From RPQJ01 sp963706535 (GTDB lineage: Bacteria > Pseudomonadota > Gammaproteobacteria > Steroidobacterales > Steroidobacteraceae), in contig CAVPMU010000024.1 in assembly GCA_963706535.1 (NCBI GenBank), positions 96,108 to 160,107 on the forward strand: DNA of 64,000 nt, given 5' to 3'. Numbering within the stretch: position 1 is the stretch's first letter; each line of letters begins with the position of its first letter. Under the pieces are notes generated by a model, which saw nothing but the letters and a program-made list of their open reading frames with translations, was not told the origin of the DNA and did not search any database. Positions 17,684 to 26,283 of this stretch are shown here, piece after piece. A program made the translations under genes and the position numbers.

Positions 17684-19663
17684 TCATGGGGTTACGATAG
17701 CGAACTGCCCGTCCGGTCGATCCAGCAGCGAGAGGAAAGCGAGCAGCTTCAGGCGGCTTCCCTCCACTTCCAGCGCGTCGGACATCACGACGTCCTTCAG
17801 GCCCGCTTCGCCCGTACCGAGCCGTACCAGCAGCTCACGGGTCAGGCGGACCGTGGCATCCGCATCCGCGAGCGGTTCGGCGCGCCGATGGCGCAGCACG
17901 GCATTCCCGAGTTCGACGACGTGCGTCTCGCCGACGTCGGTGAACACGAAGTTGAAAGTCATGCTCTTGCCGTCCGCCGCGGGCCCATCGAGGCGCACGG
18001 CCATCGAGTCGAGGAACCGCTCGACCGGCGTGTTGCCGAGCAGGTCCACCGCGCGCCGCGGGTCGATCGCGGTGCCCTGGATGCCGTTGCGCATTTCATG
18101 CGCAGCGGTGAGATAGGCGTCGCGCCAGGGGCCCGACTCGGCGCGATACCCGAGCTGGTCGTAGGTCTCGGCGAGCAACGCCTGCGCCGCCTCGTGACCC
18201 GGCTCGGTGAACACGAGGTGATTTAGGAGTGTCGCCGCCCAGCGATCGTCACCCGCCTCGTGCGCGGCCCGCGCCTTCCGCAGCACGGCCTCCGCCCCTC
18301 CCATCGCTTCCACGTAGCGCGCGCCCGCGTCCGCTGGTGGCAGCGGATCGAGATTGGCCGGATTGCCGTCGTACCAGCCGAAATACGCCTGGTACACGGC
18401 CTTGGAATCGTGGCGCACGGTGCCGTAGTAGCCGCGATTCGCAAACCGTGTGCGCAACGTCGACGGCAGTTCGAGCTGCTCGGCGATTTCCCGCGAGGTG
18501 TAGCCCTGGTTCGCGAGCCGCAGCGTCTGGTCGTGGATATAGGCATAGGTATCGCGCTGCGCCACGAGGTAATCGATCGCGCGTGCATTACCCCAGACCG
18601 GCCAGTGGTGGCTGGCAAACGCGACCTCCATGTCGCCGAACCGCGTAATCGCCTCGTCGATGTACCCGCTCCACTTGCGCGCATCGCGCACCTTCGCGCC
18701 ACGCAGCGTGTAGAGGTTGTGCAGTGTGTGCGAGACGATCTCGGCGCCGCACCAGGCCTTGAGCGCGGGCAGGTAGAAAGTCAATTCCGCGGGCGCTTCC
18801 GACTCGGGCGTGTACTGGAACACGAAGCGCACGCCGTCGATTTCGAGTTCCTGCGGCGTCCGGTCCACCAGCACCGTGGGCGTGCGGATGCCGATCGTCC
18901 CGTGCGGCACGCCCTTGCCGAGCCCGGTATCGACGTGCCCTTGCGGTGAACGCGGCAGCGACGACCCGTACATGTAGAGCGCACGCCGGCCCATCGCCAC
19001 GCCCGCGAGCACGTTCTCGCTGGTGGCCTCCTCCATGAAGCCGGCCGGCGCGATGATCGGAATGCGGTCCCGCGCCGCGGCGTCGTCGGGCAGGACGCCA
19101 TCGATGCCGCCGAAGTGGTCGACGTGACTGTGAGTGAAAATCACGGCGGACACGACCTGGTCGCCGAGGTACCGCCGCGCCAATGCGAGCGCCGCGGCCG
19201 CCGTCTCGCGCGTCGTCAGCGGGTCGACCACGATCCAGCCGGTGCGCCCCTCGATGAGCGTCATGTTGGCCAGGTCGTAGCCACGCACCTGGTGGATGCC
19301 GGGGACGACCTCGAACAGGCCGTTGAGCGCATTCAGCCGCGCCTGCCGCCACAGGCTGGGATTCACGGTCGGCGGCGCTTCACCCGCCAGGAATCCATAC
19401 GCCGTCGCGTCCCACGCCGGCTTGCCGTCCGGCCCCGGGATCACGAGCGGTTCGTCCGTGGCGATGAAGCCGCGCCTGGCATCCTCGAAATCCTGGGTAT
19501 CGGCGAGCCGAAGGTCGCGAACCGAGTCCCGTTGCGCCTGCGCCGTCGCCGCAGACGCTGCGCCTGTGCCGGCGACGTGTCCGTCGTCACGTCCCGTCTT
19601 GCTCCCGCAGCCCGCGGTCAGGCCGAGAACGACAACCACTGCAACCCAATGCATGTGTCCCAC
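17684..19663 (-). CDS. SdsA-like alkyl sulfatase, predicted lipoprotein
   Basis: 659 aa. GTG 19663 is chosen for its GGGGAG Shine-Dalgarno; ATG 19654 is an alternative. The lipobox LTAGC lies at about residues 15-19. The metallo-beta-lactamase domain has the binuclear zinc motif THSHVDHFGG (about 177-186), followed by the alkylsulfatase dimerisation region and an SCP2-like C-terminal domain that in SdsA1 binds the alkyl chain. The FEDARRGFIA stretch near the N-terminus is also family-typical. SdsA-type enzymes cleave alkyl sulfates such as dodecyl sulfate to an alcohol and sulfate. Lipid anchoring implies action in the periplasm or at the outer membrane. Confidence 0.92.
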   Translation of the reverse strand: MGHMHWVAVVVVLGLTAGCGSKTGRDDGHVAGTGAASAATAQAQRDSVRDLRLADTQDFEDARRGFIATDEPLVIPGPDGKPAWDATAYGFLAGEAPPTVNPSLWRQARLNALNGLFEVVPGIHQVRGYDLANMTLIEGRTGWIVVDPLTTRETAAAALALARRYLGDQVVSAVIFTHSHVDHFGGIDGVLPDDAAARDRIPIIAPAGFMEEATSENVLAGVAMGRRALYMYGSSLPRSPQGHVDTGLGKGVPHGTIGIRTPTVLVDRTPQELEIDGVRFVFQYTPESEAPAELTFYLPALKAWCGAEIVSHTLHNLYTLRGAKVRDARKWSGYIDEAITRFGDMEVAFASHHWPVWGNARAIDYLVAQRDTYAYIHDQTLRLANQGYTSREIAEQLELPSTLRTRFANRGYYGTVRHDSKAVYQAYFGWYDGNPANLDPLPPADAGARYVEAMGGAEAVLRKARAAHEAGDDRWAATLLNHLVFTEPGHEAAQALLAETYDQLGYRAESGPWRDAYLTAAHEMRNGIQGTAIDPRRAVDLLGNTPVERFLDSMAVRLDGPAADGKSMTFNFVFTDVGETHVVELGNAVLRHRRAEPLADADATVRLTRELLVRLGTGEAGLKDVVMSDALEVEGSRLKLLAFLSLLDRPDGQFAIVTP

Positions 19664-19687
19664 GGAGTCTCCCCAGGCGACGTGATG

Positions 19688-20078
19688 TCAGGCAATTTCG
19701 GCGCCATGTTCGGCGAGCAGCTCGCGCAGCACCGAGCGGTGGCAGCGCGACTCGTCCGCGCAGTAGCAGCCGACCGAGAATTCAGCGTGCCGCGACAGTG
19801 CGGCGAGCGTGTCGAGCAGTGCGCGGCTCTCGGGCCGCTTCATCTCGGAGCGATACCGGCGCACGAACGCGCGCCACGCCCGCGGATCGTCGAGCGCGGC
19901 GCGGGCCTGCGTCAGCAGTTCCTCGCTCGGCGCGAGGTTGGGCAGCCAGAACGTCGTAGATGTCGCGGCTGGCGTACTCGGCCTTCGGCACGCCACGCGG
20001 CGGCCATCGCACCGTGCCGATGCGCAGTCCCTCGCCTCTCGTCCGCGGGCTGCCGAGCCTCACGATCCGGATGGCCAC
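19688..20078 (-). pseudogene. DUF488-family protein with a single frameshift
   Basis: Two overlapping frames together read as one normal DUF488 protein of about 130 aa. The first, from ATG 20078, gives MAIRIVRLGSPRTRGEGLRI through KAEYASRDIYDV. The second gives FWLPNLAPSEELL through VGCYCADESRCHRSVLRELL, including the CYCADESRCHR motif of the family. The join at about 19950-19953 has one extra base compared with the expected DVWLPNL. Function of the family is unknown. The gene follows the small unknown gene at 20478 by 10 bp. A one-base lesion in otherwise well-conserved sequence could be recent decay or a sequencing error. Confidence 0.75.
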
Positions 20079-20088
20079 GACCGCCCCG

Positions 20089-20478
20089 CTATTCGCGCCA
20101 GGTCGGCCGCAGTACCAGTGGCGTGCGGCCGACCTTGCGACCGGCGAGCGACTTGAGCACCACTTGTCCGCGGCGGTCGACCTTGCACGGCACGACGGCC
20201 ACCCCGGGACGCAGCAGGTCCCTGATCGACCGGGCCGCCTCGCGGCGCTTGAACAACGTCGCCCCGCGCGGGTCGTTCAGGATCCACGTGTCGTCGGCGA
20301 GCACGTAGTACAGGGTGAAGCCCGGAACGAGCCCGCTCGCGAGCAGGTAGCGGACCGGATCGTCGAGGTCCTCGATCTCGCGGTCGAGCGCGCGTCGCTC
20401 GGCTGCAGTCAGCTCGGTTTCGTCCGCGGCGCCCTCCGCGCTCGATCGCTTGCCGGGGGTCTTGCGCTTCGCAGCCAT
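20089..20478 (-). CDS. Conserved-looking hypothetical protein, 129 aa
   Basis: I do not recognise a family. The N-terminus is basic and low-complexity (MAAKRKTPGKRSSAEGAADE), followed by an acidic helix (AERRALDREIEDLDDPVRYLL) and a mixed alpha/beta part with YVLADDTWILNDPRGATLFKR. There is no signal peptide or membrane segment, so it is probably cytoplasmic. It has a typical start with GGAGGAA upstream (ATG 20478). The DUF488 gene lies 10 bp downstream, suggesting a two-gene unit. Confidence 0.7.
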   Translation of the reverse strand: MAAKRKTPGKRSSAEGAADETELTAAERRALDREIEDLDDPVRYLLASGLVPGFTLYYVLADDTWILNDPRGATLFKRREAARSIRDLLRPGVAVVPCKVDRRGQVVLKSLAGRKVGRTPLVLRPTWRE

Positions 20479-20547
20479 GAGCGTTCCTCCGCCCGCGGAA
20501 ACGGGGCTACCGCATGATAGAAGGTCATGCGGAGCCCCGCGACGGAA

Positions 20548-21030
20548 TTACGGCCGGGCCTTGCTGAACACGTAGTCCGTGTCCTTCTGCGGTAGGTGGC
20601 ACGAGAAGCAGGCCGAAGCGGCGTTCGCACCGACCGCGCGCTCGGTCTTCGAGTCGCCGGCGAAGCCCTCGAACCCCCAGCCGCCGGTCTCTGGCCAGCG
20701 GGCGGCATCCTTGTGCATGACGCCCACCACCTTGCGTGGGCCCTCGACGATCGCCGCATCCGCCGCAGCAGTCGCGGCCAGCAGGTCGAACACGATGATC
20801 GCACCGTCCGGGAAGCGGCCCGAACGATACCCCTCGAGCGCGAGCTCGTTGGCGTAGAGGTGGTGGATGCCGCCGAACGCGGCGTGCAGCGGGTGGCCTT
20901 CCTCGATGACCATGGACTTGACGTGTCGCCAGTCGCGGTAGCCTTCCGGATAGGGCACCGCGGGTGGATCGGCGGCCAGGGCGGGAAGGGCGGCGGCGGC
21001 CAGGGTGAGTGCGACGAGTCGCTTGCGCAT
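20548..21030 (-). CDS. Cytochrome P460-family protein
   Basis: 160 aa with a clear signal peptide (MRKRLVALTLAAAALPALA). The family hallmarks are complete: YPEGYRDWRHVKSMVI, GIHHLYANELA, FPDGAIIVFDLL, TGGWGFEGF and a C-terminal haem-c motif CFSCH. Cytochromes P460 and c'-beta are periplasmic beta-sheet haem proteins; P460 oxidises hydroxylamine through a Lys-haem cross-link, while c'-beta binds NO. Whether the cross-linking lysine is present cannot be settled by eye. GGGAGA precedes the start. A perfect TATAAT sits inside a palindrome 24 bp upstream of the ATG, shared with the divergent MarR gene. Confidence 0.9.
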   Translation of the reverse strand: MRKRLVALTLAAAALPALAADPPAVPYPEGYRDWRHVKSMVIEEGHPLHAAFGGIHHLYANELALEGYRSGRFPDGAIIVFDLLAATAAADAAIVEGPRKVVGVMHKDAARWPETGGWGFEGFAGDSKTERAVGANAASACFSCHLPQKDTDYVFSKARP

Positions 21031-21053
21031 GTCGGGGATCTCCCGTGGAATGG

Positions 21054-21077
21054 ATTATAGTTTCGCTACGAAACTAT
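21054..21077 (-). promoter_or_regulatory. Palindromic operator overlapping the P460 -10 element
   Basis: ATAGTTTCG-CTA-CGAAACTAT is a perfect 9-base inverted repeat with a 3-base centre (21057-21077). On the minus strand TATAAT (21059-21054) overlaps its distal arm, so a repressor bound here would block P460 transcription. A related site lies at 21120-21132. The neighbouring MarR protein is the likely ligand. Confidence 0.65.
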
Positions 21078-21091
21078 GGTGCAGACCTTAC

Positions 21092-21132
21092 TGGACCGGC
21101 GACCGGGCCGTCAATATACTTTCGTTGCGAAA
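21092..21132 (+). promoter_or_regulatory. marR promoter with second operator half-copy
   Basis: TGGACC (21092-21097), 17-base spacer, TATACT (21115-21120), immediately followed by TTTCG-TTG-CGAAA (21120-21132). The core TTTCGnnnCGAAA is identical in plan to the site at 21057-21077. Position over the expected transcription start suggests autorepression. Confidence 0.6.
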
Positions 21133-21150
21133 CCACCAGGAGCCCCGTGC

Positions 21151-21729
21151 GTGGCCAACGAACGCCTGTTCACCCTGCTCGAACGCATCGGCAACCTCAC
21201 GCAGGCGAGCCTGCGCGCCGCGGGCCGGGCGCACGGCCTGCAACCCGTGCCGCTGCTGGCCCTCTCCTACCTCGCCAAGGCCAACCGCTACAGCGACACG
21301 CCCGCCGCCGTGGCCGAGTACCTGGGACTCTCGCGCGCCGCCACGTCGCAGACGCTGGCCTTGCTCGAAGAACGCGGGCTGGTCGAGCGCTCGCAGGACA
21401 CGGCGGACCGGCGCGTCCGGCACCTCGCGCTCACGGCCGCGGGACGCTCGATCGTATCGACCGCGCTGCCGCCGCCCGAATGGAAATCGCTGCTCGGCAG
21501 CCGCGGCAGCCCCGCCGGCCGCCTCGAGGTCGAGTTCGAGGAACTGCTGCGCTCGCTGCAGCGCGCCGGCGGCGGGGCCACGTTCGGCGTCTGCCGCACC
21601 TGCCGCCACTTCCTCGCCGAACCGGGCGGCCGCTACCGCTGCGGGCTCACGCAGGAGCCACTCGCCGCCGCGCAGACCAGCAAGATCTGCCGCGAGCACG
21701 CACCGGTCGCGGCGCGCGCCTGCCCCTAG
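21151..21729 (+). CDS. MarR-family regulator with C-terminal Cys/His cluster
   Basis: 192 aa from GTG 21151, chosen for AGGAG 8 bases upstream. Earlier in-frame starts would run through the operator. The winged helix spans about residues 35-105 (AAVAEYLGLSRAATSQTLALLEERGLVERS, DRRVRHLALTAAG). The protein then carries an unusual extension with C148, C151, H153, C164, C180 and H183, spaced like a metal or Fe-S site (VCRTCRHF ... YRCGLT ... KICREH). MarR proteins repress divergent genes and themselves and often respond to small ligands or redox. The two palindromes upstream and the divergent P460 gene fit that. The stop shares CTAG with the convergent phosphatidyltransferase stop. Confidence 0.88.
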   Translation: MANERLFTLLERIGNLTQASLRAAGRAHGLQPVPLLALSYLAKANRYSDTPAAVAEYLGLSRAATSQTLALLEERGLVERSQDTADRRVRHLALTAAGRSIVSTALPPPEWKSLLGSRGSPAGRLEVEFEELLRSLQRAGGGATFGVCRTCRHFLAEPGGRYRCGLTQEPLAAAQTSKICREHAPVAARACP

Positions 21730-22316
21730 TCTCGCCGCTCCCGCAGCACCCACCACAGTCCGCGCACGTCCATTCGCCACTCGCGCAGCACGGCGAGGAG
21801 CGCCAGTTCCTCGAGGCTGCTCACGATGCTCGCGCCCACCGCGACGTACAGCATCCAGGGGTGGAAACCGAACAGGAACAGCACGCCGATGAAGAGGCCG
21901 AACAGGTTGGCGGTCACCTTGGACGCATAGGTGTGGAAGCTCGACAGCCGGCCGTAGCGCGCGAACGAGAGCAGGTTCTCGAGCACCCACAGCCCCACCG
22001 CGAGTCCGCACAGGACCGCGTGGCCGTTGATCACCTCCGGGTGCAGCGCCCAGGTGCCGTAGACGGACGCGAACAGCAGCGAGGTGTCGGCCACCGAGTC
22101 GAGGAACGCGCCGAGCCGCGACTCGAGGTGGAAGACCCTGGCGATCAACCCGTCGGCGATGTCGGTGAGCAGCGCCGGGATCAGCACCCAGGTGAAGGCC
22201 GTCTCGCGGCCGAGGGCGGCCAGCACGACCAGCGCCGGCACGCAGAGCAGCCGCACCAGGCTCAGCAGGTTCGGCAGGTTGCGAACCACGCCGCCCTTGC
22301 GGTCCGCCGCGTTCAT
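21726..22316 (-). CDS. CDP-alcohol phosphatidyltransferase family protein
   Basis: 196 aa from ATG 22316, which overlaps the carboxylase stop in an ATGA. This is an integral membrane protein with about five to six hydrophobic helices. The complete family signature DGx2ARx8Gx3Dx3D is present in DGLIARVFHLESRLGAFLDS plus VAD, so catalysis is expected. Family members make phospholipids such as phosphatidylglycerol phosphate or phosphatidylinositol from CDP-diacylglycerol. The alcohol acceptor is not evident, and PgsA identity is not claimed. It is coupled to an acyl-CoA carboxylase gene, an uncommon pairing. Confidence 0.88.
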   Translation of the reverse strand: MNAADRKGGVVRNLPNLLSLVRLLCVPALVVLAALGRETAFTWVLIPALLTDIADGLIARVFHLESRLGAFLDSVADTSLLFASVYGTWALHPEVINGHAVLCGLAVGLWVLENLLSFARYGRLSSFHTYASKVTANLFGLFIGVLFLFGFHPWMLYVAVGASIVSSLEELALLAVLREWRMDVRGLWWVLRERRD

Positions 22317-23869
22317 GGCCGGAAATGGAATCCTGCCGTCCGGATTTGCGGCGCCGCCGTCGCAAGGTTCGCGAACTCGCACAACCAGCGCCGCGTGCCC
22401 GACGGCGCGATGATCTCCTCGACGTAGAAACGCTCGGCCGAGCGGAACGGCGAACGCAGGCGCTCGAGGCGCTCGCGGATCTCGCGCTTGGCCGCCTCGG
22501 GGTCCGGAGAGCCCTCGATCTGCGCCTTGAAAGCAGCCTCGATACCGCCCTCGGCCGGTAGCGATCCCCAGTCGCCGCTCGGCCACGCGAGCCGGTAACG
22601 GAAACGCGTGTGGTCCATCATCCCCGCGCCCGCCACGCCGAACGCGCGGCGCAGGATCACGGCGCACCAGGGCACGGTGGACTGGAAGATCGTGGCAATC
22701 GCGCGCGTGCCGTCGCGGATCGTGCCGGCCTTCTCGGCCTGCGAGCCGATCGTGAAACCGCCGACGTCCACGAAGTGCACGATCGGCAGGCGGAACGTCT
22801 CCGCGAGTTCGACGTGGCGCGCAATCTTGCGCGAGGCCGCGGCGGTCCAGGTGCCGCCCATCTGGCCGGGATCGCTCGCGATCACCGCGACCGCCGCGCC
22901 GTCGAGCCGCGCCAGCGCGGTGACGGCCGAGCGTCCCCAGGCGCGGCCGATCTCGAACAGGCTGCCGCGATCGAGCAGGGCCTCGAGGATCGGGCGGACC
23001 TCGTAGGGCCAGCGGCGATCGCGCGGGATGGCCGAATCGAGCCAGGGCTCGACGCGATCGGCGGGATCGTCGCAAGCGGCGCGCGTGGGCGGCACGCCGG
23101 CCCGCGACGGCAGGTACGAGAGAAAGCGTCGCGTGCGGGCAAAAGCATCCGCCTCGCTGTCCACCACGTCGTCGATGCTGCCGCTCGAGGCATGCAGGTC
23201 GGCGCCACCGAGCTGGTCGGCCGTCACCTTCTCGCCGGCCGCCGCCACCACGGGCGGGCCCGCGGTGAACATCTGGCCCAGTCCCCGCACCATCACCGAA
23301 TAGTGGCTCGCGACCAGGCGGGCGGCGCCGAGGCCGGCGACGGCCCCGAGCCCCAGCGAGACGACCGGCACTGCACCGAGGTTCGCCACCACCTGGTCGA
23401 AGCCCGGCACGTAAGGCACGTAGGTGGCGCCGAGGCGCTCGATCTCGGCGACCGAGCCGCCGCCGCCCGTACCGTCGAGCAGCCGGACCAGCGGCAGGCC
23501 GTATTCCGCCGCCATGATCTCGGCCTGCGCATTCTTCTCGTGGTGGTAGGTCTCGGAGGAGCCGCCGCGGATCGTGAAGTCGTCCGCGCTCACTACCACG
23601 GTACGGCCGTCGATCTCGCCCCGCCCGGTGAGGCAACTCGAGGCGCGGAAGCCGGTCAGCTGCCCGTTCGCGTCGTACTGGCCCTCGCCCGCGAGACTGC
23701 CCCATTCGCGGAACGAGCCGTCGTCGAGCAACGCGGCGATGCGCTCGCGCACGGTGAGCTTGCCGCGGGAGCGCTGCCGCTCGACCCGCTCCCGGCCGCC
23801 CATCTCCGCCGCGAGCCGCTGGCGCCGATGGATTTCGTCGATTTCGTCCTGCCAGCCCGATCCGCCCAT
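22313..23869 (-). CDS. Acyl-CoA carboxylase beta subunit (carboxyltransferase)
   Basis: 518 aa from ATG 23869 with GGGAGG upstream. The protein has two crotonase-like carboxyltransferase halves. The N-half has RGKLTVRERIAALLD, GGSSETYHHEK and SLGLGAVAGLGAA. The C-half has DRRWPYEVRPILEALLD, VDVGGFTIGSQAEKAG and ILRRAFGVAGAGMM. This is the arrangement of propionyl/methylcrotonyl/geranyl-CoA carboxylase beta chains. It transfers carboxyl from biotin to an acyl-CoA. No biotin-carboxylase alpha subunit is nearby, so the partner must be elsewhere. The acyl substrate is not deducible by eye. Confidence 0.92.
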   Translation of the reverse strand: MGGSGWQDEIDEIHRRQRLAAEMGGRERVERQRSRGKLTVRERIAALLDDGSFREWGSLAGEGQYDANGQLTGFRASSCLTGRGEIDGRTVVVSADDFTIRGGSSETYHHEKNAQAEIMAAEYGLPLVRLLDGTGGGGSVAEIERLGATYVPYVPGFDQVVANLGAVPVVSLGLGAVAGLGAARLVASHYSVMVRGLGQMFTAGPPVVAAAGEKVTADQLGGADLHASSGSIDDVVDSEADAFARTRRFLSYLPSRAGVPPTRAACDDPADRVEPWLDSAIPRDRRWPYEVRPILEALLDRGSLFEIGRAWGRSAVTALARLDGAAVAVIASDPGQMGGTWTAAASRKIARHVELAETFRLPIVHFVDVGGFTIGSQAEKAGTIRDGTRAIATIFQSTVPWCAVILRRAFGVAGAGMMDHTRFRYRLAWPSGDWGSLPAEGGIEAAFKAQIEGSPDPEAAKREIRERLERLRSPFRSAERFYVEEIIAPSGTRRWLCEFANLATAAPQIRTAGFHFRP

Positions 23870-23942
23870 GACCGCCTCCCGTGGAGCGGTGGGCAGAATT
23901 GCACATTTCGCGGCCGCTCGCGCGTGTCGCCGATGACGGCGA

Positions 23943-25232
23943 TCACCTCGCGAAATCTGCGGCCAGTCCGATCACGTAGACGCGACTTCCGTCGAATCGA
24001 CCGTACAGTGGTTCGATGCCCGGCAGCGGCAGCGGGTGCCCGGTCTGTGCAACCCGAACCGCGCCCTGCTGGATGACCGAGAGCGCGAGCCGCAGGACCA
24101 GTTCGCTGCTCACCCGGCAGTCGACACCTGCCGCGAGGCGCAACTGTTCCGCGATCGGGAAGTAGGCCGGCATCGTGCCGTCGGCGGACGGATCACTGTC
24201 ATAGGCGATGCCGGCACCCAGAGTCCAGCGCGGGTCCAGCGGCTGTCGCAGTCCGACCGCAACGTGCCAGGTGTCCTCGAGGCCGCGGGGGAACATGCGT
24301 CCCCTGTTGTCGCCCAGCACCATTTGCGCCCGCCCGAACGACGACCAGTCCTGCCAACCGACGCTGGCCGCGAGCACGGCGTCCTGCGAGGTCTGTCGAG
24401 TCACGCTGAGCACGGCCTGCTGCGGCACCGTGACATCGAGTCCGACCGGGCCGGATTCCTGCAGGATTGCAGACAGCACGGGATGCAGGTTGCGCGCCCG
24501 CACCTCGCTGTCCACGGAATGCCACACGCTCGATGTCCACGCGGCGCCGAGCCGGGTCCCGGAATCGATGGCGTAGGCCAGACCGAGGGTCGCCGCGGGC
24601 GCCCAGGACTCCCCGGTGATGCGCAGGCGCCCGTCGTCGAGGCCCGCCGGCGGTCCGTAGTACGTCGCCTCATTGCCGACGGCCAGCGCTGCATCCAGCT
24701 CGGCACGCTGCGCCGCGACCGTCACCCCGATGTCCAGGCGATCAGTGAAGCGGTAGGCAACGGCCGCCGCCACGTTGACCGTGCGCAGGTCCGCATCCTC
24801 GATGATTCGACGCCCGACCCACTCCTCGCCAAAGTCGAACCCGAGGCCGAGGTAGCCGTAGATGCCTACCCCCACGGACACGCGTTCCCCACCCCGGACG
24901 GCGAACAGCGAGCCTGTGGCGAGGGCATCGGCACGATTGTCGGCCGTGCCGCGCGTGCCGTCGTCGCCCACGAACTTCGCATCGAGCGACAACGGCAGCA
25001 CGGCGGCAAGGTAGTGACTTCCCGACAGCGCGGCGATGCCTGCCGGATTCGCTGCCAGTGTCGAGGCGTCGGCCGCCAGCGCAGCACGGCCGGCGGAAGC
25101 CATCGCCATGTCCGCGCCGCCGGACTCGGTAAGCCAGACGCCCGCACCGAGGGCGGGTGTCGCGAACAGAAACGCAATCCAGGGCAATGCGACCCCAGCC
25201 TGCCGCGGCAGAGCCGGCATGGGCTTTCTCAT
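23943..25232 (-). CDS. FadL/OmpP1-family outer-membrane transport protein
   Basis: 429 aa from ATG 25232 (MRKPMPALPRQAG then a hydrophobic core ending near ATPALGAG). The mature N-terminus begins AGVWLTESGGADMAMASAGRAA, the FadL hatch-type start, followed by NPAGIAALSGSHY. The remainder alternates as an outer-membrane beta-barrel and ends in aromatic/alternating residues. FadL proteins admit long-chain fatty acids or other hydrophobic compounds. It is divergent from an AraC regulator at 25334, which may control it. The overhanging upstream frame is ignored because it precedes the signal peptide. Confidence 0.88.
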   Translation of the reverse strand: MRKPMPALPRQAGVALPWIAFLFATPALGAGVWLTESGGADMAMASAGRAALAADASTLAANPAGIAALSGSHYLAAVLPLSLDAKFVGDDGTRGTADNRADALATGSLFAVRGGERVSVGVGIYGYLGLGFDFGEEWVGRRIIEDADLRTVNVAAAVAYRFTDRLDIGVTVAAQRAELDAALAVGNEATYYGPPAGLDDGRLRITGESWAPAATLGLAYAIDSGTRLGAAWTSSVWHSVDSEVRARNLHPVLSAILQESGPVGLDVTVPQQAVLSVTRQTSQDAVLAASVGWQDWSSFGRAQMVLGDNRGRMFPRGLEDTWHVAVGLRQPLDPRWTLGAGIAYDSDPSADGTMPAYFPIAEQLRLAAGVDCRVSSELVLRLALSVIQQGAVRVAQTGHPLPLPGIEPLYGRFDGSRVYVIGLAADFAR

Positions 25233-25333
25233 GGCGATGATGCTTCCATCAGTGGATTCCGGCAGACAGCTTAGTCCCACCGGGTCCCGCCGGCTTGCGC
25301 CGGCATCACGCGCCTTTTTCGTTTTCTTTCATT

Positions 25334-26215
25334 ATGCTGCGACCGATCGCCATGGCCATCCGATCCACCACCCGCGACATCGCCCACCGGATCCTCGGCC
25401 AGCCGGAAATCGCCTGTCGCATCGCCGCGAATCCGCCTTTCGTGATCGAGCGGCACCGGGCGATGCTCGACGTCGCCGCGATTCCTCCGTTGCCGGCACC
25501 CGTGCTGATCGTGCACACGGGCGGCAAGCGGTTCTGGTACCGCGAGGGCGCGGCGGGCGCAGAGCGCTCGTCACTGCCGGGCCTCGTGACGATGGTGCCG
25601 GCGGGCATCCGCGCGGAAATGGTGTTGCGCGGCATCGGCGAGGGAATGCTGGTCTATTTCGACGATGACCGGCGCACGCCACGATGGCTCGCGACGAGTC
25701 GTGCCCGCTCACCGGTCACGTTCGTGGACAACGTGATCGTGACGCTGGCGCAGCAGATGACGCTCGCCGCGTCCGCGCCGCGCCGTGACGAAGCCTATCT
25801 CGGCACCCTCGGCAGCGCCCTGCTCGCGCAACTGCGGCACGTGCTCGAAAATCCCGGGGAACGCACCGCGCTGCGCGGCTCGCGCAGCGGGCTGCTGCTG
25901 GCACACGTCGCGGCGCAGCACATCCTCGGGCACCTGGCGGATCCGCTCACCGTCCGGGCCGTGGCTCGCCAGGCCGGTGTCGGCGTCACGCACTTCTCCC
26001 TGACCTTTCGCCAGGTGACAGGCATGACTCCCCACCGCTACATCCGGCGCGCCCGAATCGAGCGCGCCTGCGAACTGCTGCGCATGACCTCGCTCGCCGT
26101 CGGTGAAGTCGCCGGTGCGGTCGGGTTCGCCGGGCAGAGTCACTTCTGCACGGCCTTCGGCCGGGAAATGGGCCTCACGCCCTCTGCATACCGGCGCAAA
26201 TGCCGGAACACGTGA
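25334..26215 (+). CDS. AraC-family transcriptional regulator
   Basis: 293 aa from ATG 25334; ATG 25352 and TTG 25295 are alternatives, and none has a strong Shine-Dalgarno. The N-terminal half resembles a cupin-like ligand domain (PAPVLIVHTGGKRFWYREG). The C-terminal pair of helix-turn-helix motifs spans the last 100 residues (TVRAVARQAGVGVTHFSLTF, then VGEVAGAVGFAGQSHFCTAF) and ends TPSAYRR, as in AraC/XylS proteins. It is transcribed divergently from the FadL-like porin with about 100 bp between starts, so that porin is the likeliest target. The inducer is unknown. Confidence 0.9.
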   Translation: MLRPIAMAIRSTTRDIAHRILGQPEIACRIAANPPFVIERHRAMLDVAAIPPLPAPVLIVHTGGKRFWYREGAAGAERSSLPGLVTMVPAGIRAEMVLRGIGEGMLVYFDDDRRTPRWLATSRARSPVTFVDNVIVTLAQQMTLAASAPRRDEAYLGTLGSALLAQLRHVLENPGERTALRGSRSGLLLAHVAAQHILGHLADPLTVRAVARQAGVGVTHFSLTFRQVTGMTPHRYIRRARIERACELLRMTSLAVGEVAGAVGFAGQSHFCTAFGREMGLTPSAYRRKCRNT

Positions 26216-26283
26216 CGCACGAGGCCGCCGCCACGTAACATGCGCGACCCTGCCCCCCGTCGACCCAACCGGAGCCCTACCGA

